This document shows positions 16,944 to 23,929 of a stretch of 64,000 nt of DNA, in pieces. Position 1 is the first letter of the stretch. Every line of letters starts with the position of its first letter. The position numbers and the translations under genes were made by a program. The stretch is from Noviherbaspirillum malthae. GTDB lineage: Bacteria > Pseudomonadota > Gammaproteobacteria > Burkholderiales > Burkholderiaceae_D. The notes beneath the pieces are model-generated. The model worked only from the letters and a program-made list of their open reading frames with translations. It made no database searches and was not told where the DNA came from. Location of the stretch: the NCBI RefSeq assembly GCF_015352985.1, contig NZ_JACYXF010000023.1, positions 1 through 64,000 of the forward strand, written 5' to 3'.

Positions 16944-17154
16944 GGAGCCCCCTAGATAAAGATTGCAAGAGGTTGCGCGGGTTGTTTCATCATCACGTCC
17001 GAAGGCATGAGATTGTCTCTGCGGACTACCCTCCTTAAAACCACCTGTCGTCCTTCAATCCAGCAAAAATTAAGAAAACAGCAATATATCACTGCAGACA
17101 AGCCGATTTCGCTCTGCCGCCGTTCTTCATGCGCTCTGATTCAAGCCGGCTGTC

Positions 17155-17484
17155 TCAATGCGTCCTGCCCGGCTCCTGACAGTCAAACCGATACACCCCC
17201 GCATCCACCCCATCCTTGCGCAGGCTGAGCTCCACGCTGCAGCTTTCCCGGTCCGTCATGCCGACCTTCACCTGCGCCAGCGGCATCGCCTGTGCCGCCG
17301 GCACATGCACCTGCCCCTGCTGGCTGACGCGGGAACTGCCGCCGCGCCCCTGCTGGACCACCTGCATCCTGAATTCCAGCAGCACATCCTTCATGCTTTT
17401 CACATACGGAATGATCCGCATCTGGCCCTGGTTGGCATGGGTATCCAGCCACACCTGGAGATCCGCGTCGGGCGTCATGGTCAT
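17155..17484 (-). CDS. csgH: CsgC/CsgH-family curli chaperone
   Basis: A 109-residue protein matching the immunoglobulin-like CsgC/CsgH fold. NQGQMRIIPYV aligns with QQGDVYTIIPEV of E. coli CsgC, and the central GGSSRVSQQGQ and following VPAAQAMPLAQVKV match the strand pattern. Family members stop CsgA forming fibres too early in the periplasm. There are two cysteines, at about residues 87 and 102, not the CxC pair of CsgC. No signal peptide is visible from the ATG at 17484 (AGGA seven bases upstream), and no upstream in-frame codon adds one, which is odd for a periplasmic protein. It is the last gene of the curli operon, behind an intrinsic terminator. Confidence 0.75.
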   Translation of the reverse strand: MTMTPDADLQVWLDTHANQGQMRIIPYVKSMKDVLLEFRMQVVQQGRGGSSRVSQQGQVHVPAAQAMPLAQVKVGMTDRESCSVELSLRKDGVDAGVYRFDCQEPGRTH

Positions 17485-17510
17485 CGTTTTTTCCTCATCA
17501 CGTTCATGCA

Positions 17511-17541
17511 AAAAAGGCGGACAGCATCTGTCCGCCTTTGC
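17511..17541 (-). terminator. Intrinsic terminator between csgA and csgH
   Basis: On the minus strand AAAGGCGGACAG and CTGTCCGCCTTT form a 12-bp stem with a 3-base loop, followed by further T residues. It ends about 27 bases before the csgH start codon, so it should reduce or end transcription after csgA. Its mirror form would also stop plus-strand transcripts. Confidence 0.85.
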
Positions 17542-17630
17542 GTTTCGGCTGCCCGGTCTTTCAACCGTTCAGCCACCAACCCGTTCGAAGCGCCGCGCCG
17601 CCGCTTGGGAGCGGTTGCGCGGCTATCCGA

Positions 17631-19406
17631 TCAGTGCTGCCAGATGGCTGCGTGGTTGGTGTTGCCGGTCTGCGTGATCGCTGCGGCATGGCCGTTGCCG
17701 GTCTGCAGGATCGCGGCCGTGTTGCGCGCTGCATAGCTGACGCCGTCGCCAGCCTGGGCGATGGTCGCCAGATTGCCGTTGCCGGATTGAGCGATGTTCG
17801 CATAGTTCCAGTCGCCTGTCTGCGCAACCGACGCGGTCAGCAGGGAACCGCCCTGGCCGATGGAGGCATCATTGTTGGTGCCGCTCTGGGCGATCTTGGC
17901 CAGCGAGCTGGATGCGTTGTTCTGCGTGACGGATGCCAGGTTCAGCGAGCCGTCCTGGGCGATGATCGCGGTGCTGGTGTTGCCGCCGTTCTGGGACACG
18001 GATGCAGTCTGGAACGAACCGTTCTGCGTGACCGATGCCACATCCTTGTAGCCGTTGGTCTGGCTAACGCCGGCGATGTTGCTGCTGCCGGACTGGGTCA
18101 CGGTCGCGTCGAACAGGCCCTGTACCACGCCGTTGCCTGCGGAAACGGTGCCGCCGCTCTGATGCACGGAGGCGACCTGGTTGTTGCCCGACTGCTCGAC
18201 GGTGGCCTTGCTGAAGTCGGCCAGGCCGCCCTGGGTCACGTTCGCTGTCTGGACCGAGCCGGACTGTGTCACCGATGCGGTGCTCGACCAGGTGTTGGTC
18301 TGCAGGACGTTGGCGCTGCTGCCGTTGCCCGATTGGGTGACAGTGGCGCTGCCATCCTTGGCGCCGTTGTTCTGGGTGACGACCGCATTCTGGTTGTCGC
18401 CGGTCTGGGTAACGGTAGCCTGCTGGTTGAAGGTGCCGTTCTGGTTCACCAGCGCGGTGCTCTGGTAGCCGTTGGACTGGGTCACGGTTGCCTTGTTGGC
18501 AGCGCCGGCAGTCTGGTTCACGGTTGCCTGGAACTTGCCCTGAGAGATGGCGCCGCCCGGGAAGTAGGATGCGCCGCTCTGGCTGACGGTTGCAGCCTGG
18601 CCTGTGCCGGACTGGAACACGGTGGCGGAGCTGTAGTCGGCGAGGCCGCCCTGGGTCACGGAGGCTGTGTTGGAAGAATCCTGCTGCGTGACGGTAGCGT
18701 TGCTGAACCAGGTGTTGGTCTGCAGGACGTTGGCGGCATTGTTGCTGCCCGATTGCGTGATGGAGGCGCTGCCTTCGCGGCTGCCGGAATTCTGCGTCAG
18801 GGAAGCGGTCTGGCCATTGCCGAACTGGTTGACGTTGGCCGACTGGTTGGTGACGCCATCCTGCAGCACGGTTGCGGTATTGCCGGCAACGACGCCGTCA
18901 GCCTGGAATACGTTCACTTGGCCGTTGGTGGAGTTGGAGGTCGTCACGGTCGCGGTCTGGTTGGCGCCGCTCTGGATCACGGATGCCTTGTTGACGCTGC
19001 CCGACTGGGAGACCGAGGCGCTCTGGCTGTTGCCGGTCTGCGATGCGGCGGCTTCATTGCCGGTGCCGGACTGGGCGACGGCGGCTGCGCTGTTGGAAGC
19101 GGCGTCTTGCGTGATGCCGGCCACGTTGCCGTTGCCCGACTGGGTCACGGCAGCGGAGACGGATGTGCTGTTCTTTTGCAGGATGCCCGGTACGGAAGCC
19201 GGGTCGCTCGGTGTTGCGCCGGGCACGCCGGCACGGTTGTTGTTGCCGACCTGGGTGATCGACGCCGACGCGGACGACGATGCGTTCTGCTCGATGTAGG
19301 CGTCATTGCCGGAGCCGGTGGAAGAGATAGTGGCTTGAGCGAAAGCGGGGGATGCAGCGTACGCCAGGCTGATGCCGAGCGCGAGAGCAGTCAGTTTTGT
19401 TTTCAA
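17631..19406 (-). CDS. csgA: Major curli subunit CsgA, greatly enlarged
   Basis: A 591-residue exported amyloid subunit, about four times the length of E. coli CsgA. A signal peptide (residues 1-23, ending AFA) is followed by about two dozen repeats of 20-24 residues with the curlin pattern Q-x-G-x2-N-x-A-x3-Q, for example TQSGNGNVAGITQ. The repeats are rich in Ser, Thr, Asn, Gln and Gly and almost free of charged residues. Six repeats form a 140-residue unit that occurs twice (NVLQTNTW at the same place in both). It should polymerise into surface curli on a CsgB nucleus after export through CsgG. The start is a TTG with AGGAGA six bases upstream. Confidence 0.93.
   Translation of the reverse strand: MKTKLTALALGISLAYAASPAFAQATISSTGSGNDAYIEQNASSSASASITQVGNNNRAGVPGATPSDPASVPGILQKNSTSVSAAVTQSGNGNVAGITQDAASNSAAAVAQSGTGNEAAASQTGNSQSASVSQSGSVNKASVIQSGANQTATVTTSNSTNGQVNVFQADGVVAGNTATVLQDGVTNQSANVNQFGNGQTASLTQNSGSREGSASITQSGSNNAANVLQTNTWFSNATVTQQDSSNTASVTQGGLADYSSATVFQSGTGQAATVSQSGASYFPGGAISQGKFQATVNQTAGAANKATVTQSNGYQSTALVNQNGTFNQQATVTQTGDNQNAVVTQNNGAKDGSATVTQSGNGSSANVLQTNTWSSTASVTQSGSVQTANVTQGGLADFSKATVEQSGNNQVASVHQSGGTVSAGNGVVQGLFDATVTQSGSSNIAGVSQTNGYKDVASVTQNGSFQTASVSQNGGNTSTAIIAQDGSLNLASVTQNNASSSLAKIAQSGTNNDASIGQGGSLLTASVAQTGDWNYANIAQSGNGNLATIAQAGDGVSYAARNTAAILQTGNGHAAAITQTGNTNHAAIWQH
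18000..18840 (-). repeat. Tandem 420-bp duplication inside csgA
   Basis: Two copies in exact register: GGTGTTGGTCTGCAGGACGT occurs at 18291-18310 and again at 18711-18730, and AGGCCGCCCTGGGTCACG at 18223-18240 and 18643-18660, both 420 bases apart. Similarity can be followed over most of about 420 bases, with one codon indel towards the lower end. The boundaries given are approximate. Confidence 0.8.
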
Positions 19407-19456
19407 TTGTTTCTCCTAAATGGAAAGGGCTGTAAAAACGACGTGATCCGGCGCCC

Positions 19457-19981
19457 CTAATACTGGATCACCTTTGCAGCGAGACCGTTGCCGTGTTGCT
19501 GGACCAGCAGGTTCGGGCTGAGCGGCCCCTGCTGGATGTTCACTACGTTGGAATTGCCGGCCTGCTCGACGGCTGCGGCGTTGCCGCTGCCGGCCTGGGT
19601 GACATTGGCGCGGTTGTTGCGGCCGGCCTGCACCACGGAGACCTCGTTGCCGTCGCCGACCTGCTGGGAAAAGACGCGGTTGTCCCTGCCCTGCTGGATC
19701 GTCTCGACGCCGTTGCCGTAGCCGGACTGGCTGATCTCGCCGGTGTGCCGGTTGCCCTGCTGGCGCAGGACGGCTTCATTGAATTCGCCGGACTGCATCA
19801 CGCTGGCCTGATGGCCCTGGTTGCCGTGGTTGGCCCCCATGCCGAATTCGGCGGGCCCGAGATCGGATTTGAGCGACATGTCCGCAGCCCCGGCGGCTGG
19901 GACGAAGCAGCAGGCAAAGGCAAACGGCAACAGCAATCCTGCCGCGCGCCGAAGCACGGCGGCGTTAGTCAGTAGTCTCAC
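19457..19981 (-). CDS. csgB: Minor curli subunit / nucleator CsgB
   Basis: A protein of about 174 residues with a signal peptide ending AAGAADMS and five to six curlin repeats, for example VVQAGRNNRANVTQAGSGNAAAVEQ. It has more charged residues (Arg, Glu, His) than CsgA, typical of the nucleator that anchors to the cell and templates CsgA. It ends KVIQY. I prefer the GTG at 19981, which has AAAGG ten bases upstream; a TTG at 19999 would add six residues but has no ribosome binding site. It is upstream of csgA in the same operon, with a 50-base gap. Confidence 0.9.
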   Translation of the reverse strand: MRLLTNAAVLRRAAGLLLPFAFACCFVPAAGAADMSLKSDLGPAEFGMGANHGNQGHQASVMQSGEFNEAVLRQQGNRHTGEISQSGYGNGVETIQQGRDNRVFSQQVGDGNEVSVVQAGRNNRANVTQAGSGNAAAVEQAGNSNVVNIQQGPLSPNLLVQQHGNGLAAKVIQY

Positions 19982-20022
19982 GATGGAATGACCTTTCAAG
20001 AAAGGGAAAATGACGCCCCTGC

Positions 20023-20961
20023 TCAGTGCCCCGCGGCGTGTAGTTGGGCATGTGCCTGCTCCTGCAGCGGCGTCTTCGCCTCGGGAAGTCCCAGGTACTC
20101 GGCGCTCTCCTGCAGGTAGGTGCGCAGTACCGGCGACTGCCAGTCGCTCTCGCGCTTGAGCGCCCAGATCTTGTCCTGCAGCCCCTGCACGATGAGGTGC
20201 CCGACCGCGGCTTCGATGGCTTCCCTGACGCAGAGCTGCGAGGGTTCGTTGCGGGTGTAGCCGCCTTCGAGTTCGAGCAGTTCCTTGAAATTGACGAAGC
20301 GGAAGACGCCGGTCGACAGCTCGTAGGAATAGATGGTCTTGGTGGTGGAGACGCTGTTGAGGATCTGTCCGCTGCGGATATCGACGCTGCGCAGGCTGAT
20401 GGTCACCTGGTCGACCCGGTACTGGGTCTTGGCGCCGATGCCGAGATAGCGGGCGCCTGCGCCGCCGGTACGGACATTGGTTTCGTAGGCGACGATGCCG
20501 CCTTCGATGATGATGGTGGCCGGCACCAGCGCGGGCAGGTTGATCGTCTGGGCGCCCTTGTCCTGCGGCGTTTCCAGCGCGCGCACGATCTTGCGCTCGG
20601 TCAGCAGGTTCTGCAGGTTTTCACGTTCAACCGGGGTGAACCAGCCGGAATCCTTCAATGCCTTGACCAGCATCGTGGCCGCGCCCTGCGTCACCGCCGT
20701 CGAGAAGGAACTGTCCGGCGCCGGCTTGTACTGGCCGGTCTGGTCGCGGAAGCCGTAGACCGCGGCCACCACCTTGCCCTTGGGCTCGGGCAGGCGCAGC
20801 AGGTCGCGGGTGGCGCCGGTGGCCGGCGTCAGCTTCGCATTGGCGGCAACATCCGAGGGAAGCTGGGTCGATGCGCAGCCGGCCAGCGCCAGCAGCAGCG
20901 GAACGGCGAACAGGGACCGGAAAGTGCGGCCGCCGGGCACGCGGGAAAAAGAAAGCTTCAT
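20023..20961 (-). CDS. csgG: Curli secretion channel lipoprotein CsgG
   Basis: The 312-residue outer-membrane lipoprotein forms the nonameric channel through which CsgA and CsgB leave the cell. The lipobox LALAGC lies at about residues 24-29, giving a lipid-modified Cys29. The family core is clear: VAAVYGFRDQTGQYKP, then FSTAVTQGAATMLVKALKDSGWF and PVERENLQNLLTERKI, and the beta-hairpin segment with ARYLGIGAKTQYRVDQ. The length is close to the 277 of E. coli, with a longer C-terminal helix region. The ATG has AGGTGG upstream and overlaps the end of csgF by four bases. Confidence 0.95.
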   Translation of the reverse strand: MKLSFSRVPGGRTFRSLFAVPLLLALAGCASTQLPSDVAANAKLTPATGATRDLLRLPEPKGKVVAAVYGFRDQTGQYKPAPDSSFSTAVTQGAATMLVKALKDSGWFTPVERENLQNLLTERKIVRALETPQDKGAQTINLPALVPATIIIEGGIVAYETNVRTGGAGARYLGIGAKTQYRVDQVTISLRSVDIRSGQILNSVSTTKTIYSYELSTGVFRFVNFKELLELEGGYTRNEPSQLCVREAIEAAVGHLIVQGLQDKIWALKRESDWQSPVLRTYLQESAEYLGLPEAKTPLQEQAHAQLHAAGH

Positions 20962-21425
20962 GGCTGTCCCACCTGGAAGGATGTGCTGGCGCCGGTCACC
21001 TTGTCGGTGGTGGTGACCAGCAGCAGGCCGCCGCCGAGATCGGAAATCTGGATCGAGAAATTGCCGGTGCTGACCGTGCCGGGCACCAGCTGGCCGTTGG
21101 CACCCATGATGCCGGACGTGGCGGCCGAAGCGAGGCGGCTGAGTACGGAGCGCTCGAGGATGTCGTTGAACTGCTGCAGGGAAGTCTGTGTGCTGCCGGT
21201 GGTCGGTTTCGGCGCATCGGGATCGGTGGTCTTGTTCTGGGCCTGCGCGGCGTTGAGAAGCACGGCGCCGTTCAGCGGGCTGCCGCCGAACGCCGGATTG
21301 ACGGGCGTGTAGACAAGCTCGGTCGCATGGCATGCGGCTGCGCTCAACAAGGCACCGGATGCACCGAGCGCGCCCAGCAGCACGGCTGCGGAAAAGTGTT
21401 GCCTCGATCTGTTCCTGACTCTCAT
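20958..21425 (-). CDS. csgF: Curli assembly protein CsgF
   Basis: A 155-residue exported protein. After a signal peptide ending at about HATE comes the segment that inserts into the CsgG channel, ELVYTPVNPAFGGSPLNGAVLLNAAQAQN; the motif NPAFGGSPLNG is the family hallmark. CsgF sits at the outer mouth of CsgG and links secretion to CsgB-dependent nucleation. The C-terminal beta-rich part (FSIQISDLGGGLLLVTTTD) is normal. Start codon choice is between ATGs at 21425 and 21434; neither has a strong ribosome binding site, and coupling to the csgE stop at 21445 is likely. Confidence 0.93.
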   Translation of the reverse strand: MRVRNRSRQHFSAAVLLGALGASGALLSAAACHATELVYTPVNPAFGGSPLNGAVLLNAAQAQNKTTDPDAPKPTTGSTQTSLQQFNDILERSVLSRLASAATSGIMGANGQLVPGTVSTGNFSIQISDLGGGLLLVTTTDKVTGASTSFQVGQP

Positions 21426-21444
21426 TCCACCCATCCCATGTTCA

Positions 21445-21873
21445 TCAAAACTCGTCGGCGCCGAGATCGGCATCCCGAAACAGCAGCCGTTCGGCTTCGG
21501 TGTCGATGACCGTCTGGTAGACGAGATCGACCGCCTGTTCGCTCAGGCTCCTCAGCCCCGACCGCGCGCTGGACAAGGGCGCCTGGAATACCCGCCGTTG
21601 CGCAAACTCGACCCAGACCTGCCCGCCCCAGCGCGCCGAGGGCCGCTCGATCACCGTGATGGCGAAGCGCTCGCTCAGCTCGCGCTCGCGCCAGAGCGCC
21701 ACGAAATACTGAAAGAATTCCTGGCCGGCGACGGTGATTGTCTGGTTGACCACCACGCCGCCATAGCTCTCGGCCAGCCCGCGCTCGACCTTGGCCGGCG
21801 CCGCAAACGCAGCGGGACATGCCGCCGTGATGCCTGCAAGGCAAACCATCGCCAAGGTCGAGAATGTCTTCAA
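21445..21873 (-). CDS. csgE: Curli secretion specificity factor CsgE
   Basis: A 142-residue periplasmic protein that caps the CsgG channel and selects curli subunits. The signal peptide ends PAAFA and is followed by RGLAESYGGVVVNQTITVAGQEFFQYFVALWRE, with the family features VVNQTIT and FY-FxxxW. It ends in a conserved helical part with VDLVYQTV. The start is a TTG at 21873 with AGGTGA and an ideal 7-base gap; an ATG at 21849 would leave a very short signal sequence. This is the first gene of the operon, divergent from the miaB group. Confidence 0.9.
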   Translation of the reverse strand: MKTFSTLAMVCLAGITAACPAAFAAPAKVERGLAESYGGVVVNQTITVAGQEFFQYFVALWRERELSERFAITVIERPSARWGGQVWVEFAQRRVFQAPLSSARSGLRSLSEQAVDLVYQTVIDTEAERLLFRDADLGADEF

Positions 21874-21939
21874 AAAGCTTTCACCTGGAGTTACAAGTTG
21901 AAACAAAAACAACTGAATGGGGCGAATGATGATGGTCGA

Positions 21940-21955
21940 ATTGACAATTGTCAAT
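21940..21955. promoter_or_regulatory. Perfect 16-bp palindrome upstream of csgE
   Basis: ATTGACAATTGTCAAT reads the same on both strands and contains a consensus -35 hexamer TTGACA in each direction. It lies 67 bases upstream of the csgE start. A further CAATTGACCAATTTG follows on one side. It looks like an operator for a dimeric regulator of the curli operon; no CsgD gene is present in the window. Confidence 0.5.
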
Positions 21956-22048
21956 AACTCAATTGACCAATTTGAAACTTTTTGAGGAAGGTGTTGTCGC
22001 GAGCAGTGCAGCATCGGTTGCCTGCGCCGAGGAGGCGCTTTTGCGCAG

Positions 22049-22057
22049 TGGTATAAT
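22049..22057 (+). promoter_or_regulatory. Extended -10 promoter element for the gene pair before miaB
   Basis: TGGTATAAT is an extended -10 element on the plus strand about 140 bases before the 119-residue protein gene. There is no good -35, which extended -10 promoters do not need. Confidence 0.45.
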
Positions 22058-22200
22058 GCGCACGCTTGTCTGCGCCTCTCTTCGGCAACCATCGCGCCAA
22101 TGCAGCATCGCTGGCCCGACCCTCGCTTCTGGCGGCAATGCAAGTCAGGGCTGTTTCCTTTCCTTCGTCCGCACACGTTTTTGATGAAACGGGGTCCGAG

Positions 22201-22560
22201 ATGTGGCTTCGTCCCCTTCTCCTCTTGCTGCTTTCGCTGCTTTCCATTGCAACGCTCTCGACCGCGCATGCCTTCGAGCGGCCATTTCCCGCGCATGCAA
22301 AGCGCGGCAAGATGACGCCGGCCTCCTTTCCGGACATCGTGATCGAAGGCAAGACGCGCCAGCTCGCACCCGGCGCGCGCATCTGGAATGAGGACAACCT
22401 GCTGCAGATGCCGGCGTCGCTGCGAGGCAGCGGCCTGACGGTCAATTACACCGAAGACGCCAACGGCCATATCGACCGCGTGTGGATCCTGACCTCGGCC
22501 GAGGCAGGCGAGCCGATTACGAAACAAACGCAAACGCAACCGAACAGCAAGGCCCCTTAA
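22201..22560 (+). CDS. Secreted protein of unknown function upstream of miaB
   Basis: A 119-residue protein starting MWLRPLLLLLLSLLSIATLSTAHA, a clear signal peptide with cleavage near AHA (about residue 24). The mature part is about 95 residues, with PDIVIEGKTRQLAPGARIWNEDN and IDRVWILT, suggesting a small beta-rich periplasmic domain, and a Gln/Thr-rich end. I know no function. A frame opens earlier at 22066 but the ATG at 22201 gives a good signal peptide. It ends three bases before miaB, so it is co-transcribed with it. Confidence 0.8.
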   Translation: MWLRPLLLLLLSLLSIATLSTAHAFERPFPAHAKRGKMTPASFPDIVIEGKTRQLAPGARIWNEDNLLQMPASLRGSGLTVNYTEDANGHIDRVWILTSAEAGEPITKQTQTQPNSKAP

Positions 22561-22563
22561 GTC

Positions 22564-23904
22564 ATGCCGAAAAAAGTATTCATCAAGACCTTCGGCTGCC
22601 AGATGAACGAGTACGACTCGGACAAGATGGCAGACGTGCTCAATGCCGCCGAAGGCCTGGTCAAGACCGACACGCCGGAAGACGCCGACGTCATCCTGCT
22701 CAACACCTGTTCGGTGCGCGAAAAGGCGCAGGAAAAGGTGTTCTCGGATCTCGGCCGCCTGCGCGAACTGAAGAAGACCAAGCCCGACCTGGTGATCGGC
22801 GTCGGCGGCTGCGTCGCTTCCCAGGAAGGCGAGGCGATCGTCAAGCGCGCGCCCTATGTCGACGTGGTGTTCGGTCCGCAAACCCTGCACCGACTGCCCG
22901 ACCTGATCAGCCAGCGCCGCAGCAGCGGCCGCTCGCAGGTCGACATCAGCTTCCCCGAAATCGAGAAGTTCGACCATCTGCCGCCGGCGCGCGTCGAAGG
23001 CGCGACCGCCTTCGTGTCCATCATGGAAGGCTGCAGCAAGTACTGCAGCTATTGCGTGGTGCCCTACACGCGCGGCGAGGAAGTGTCGCGCCGCTTCGAG
23101 GACGTGCTGGCCGAGGTGGCCGGACTGGCGGACCAGGGCGTCAAGGAAATCACGCTGCTCGGCCAGAACGTCAATGCCTACCGCGGCGCGATGGCCGACG
23201 GCGAAATTGCCGACTTCGCGCTGCTGATCGAATATGTGGCGGAGATTCCGGGCATCGAGCGCATCCGCTTCGTGACCAGCCATCCGAAGGAATTTACCCA
23301 GCGCCTGATCGATACCTATGCGAAGGTGCCGAAGCTGGTCGATCATCTCTACCTGCCGGCGCAGCACGGCTCGGACCGCATCCTGATGGCGATGAAGCGC
23401 GGCTATACCGTGCTGGAATACAAGTCGGTGATCCGCCGCCTGCGCGAGGTGCGCCCGAACATTTCGGTGTCAAGCGATTTCATCGTCGGCTTCCCGGGCG
23501 AGACGGAGGCGGACTTCGAGGCCTTGATGAAGCTCATCAACGATATCGGCTACGACACCAGTTTCAGTTTCGTCTTCAGTCCCCGCCCCGGTACGCCCGC
23601 GGCGAACTTGCCGGACGACACGCCCTACGAGGTGAAGCTCAAGCGCCTGCAGCATCTGCAGGCCACCGTCGAAGCCAACGTGCGGCGCATCAGCGAAGCA
23701 ATGGTGGGCAGCGTGCAGCGCATCCTGGTGGAGGGTCCGTCGAAGAAAGACCCGCAGGAGTTGCAGGGACGCACCGAAAACAACCGCGTGGTCAACTTCG
23801 CCGGCGGCCCGAATTCCGCAAGGCTGGTCGGCCAGCTGGTCGACGTGAATATCGTGCAGGCCTTCCCCTATTCGCTGCGCGGCGAACTAGTCATCAAACA
23901 ATGA
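22564..23904 (+). CDS. miaB: tRNA-2-methylthio-N6-dimethylallyladenosine synthase MiaB
   Basis: A 446-residue radical-SAM methylthiotransferase that completes ms2i6A at position 37 of tRNA, using the product of MiaA. The N-terminal cluster cysteines Cys12 (TFGCQMNEYDS), Cys49 (LNTCSVR) and Cys83 (GGCVAS) and the radical-SAM motif CSKYCSYC (about residues 158-165) are all present. A TRAM domain for tRNA binding closes the protein (RILVEGPSKKDPQELQGRT). The length is standard. Confidence 0.97.
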   Translation: MPKKVFIKTFGCQMNEYDSDKMADVLNAAEGLVKTDTPEDADVILLNTCSVREKAQEKVFSDLGRLRELKKTKPDLVIGVGGCVASQEGEAIVKRAPYVDVVFGPQTLHRLPDLISQRRSSGRSQVDISFPEIEKFDHLPPARVEGATAFVSIMEGCSKYCSYCVVPYTRGEEVSRRFEDVLAEVAGLADQGVKEITLLGQNVNAYRGAMADGEIADFALLIEYVAEIPGIERIRFVTSHPKEFTQRLIDTYAKVPKLVDHLYLPAQHGSDRILMAMKRGYTVLEYKSVIRRLREVRPNISVSSDFIVGFPGETEADFEALMKLINDIGYDTSFSFVFSPRPGTPAANLPDDTPYEVKLKRLQHLQATVEANVRRISEAMVGSVQRILVEGPSKKDPQELQGRTENNRVVNFAGGPNSARLVGQLVDVNIVQAFPYSLRGELVIKQ

Positions 23905-23929
23905 ATCCTAGCGAGACGAACAACTCACT

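Noticed and set aside
17631..19406. Periodic short repeats that could be mistaken for a CRISPR array
   Set aside because: The period follows codons of a continuous reading frame, repeats are imperfect and spacers are not unique; these are protein repeats. No cas gene is near.
17538..19460. A 640-codon open frame on the plus strand with regular Gly/Ala/Val repeats
   Set aside because: It is the antisense of csgA. The periodicity is just the curlin repeats read backwards, and there is no ribosome binding site or signal peptide.
21874..23367. Extension of the csgE frame through the miaB region on the minus strand
   Set aside because: It is antisense to miaB, and the signal peptide and ribosome binding site place the csgE start at 21873.
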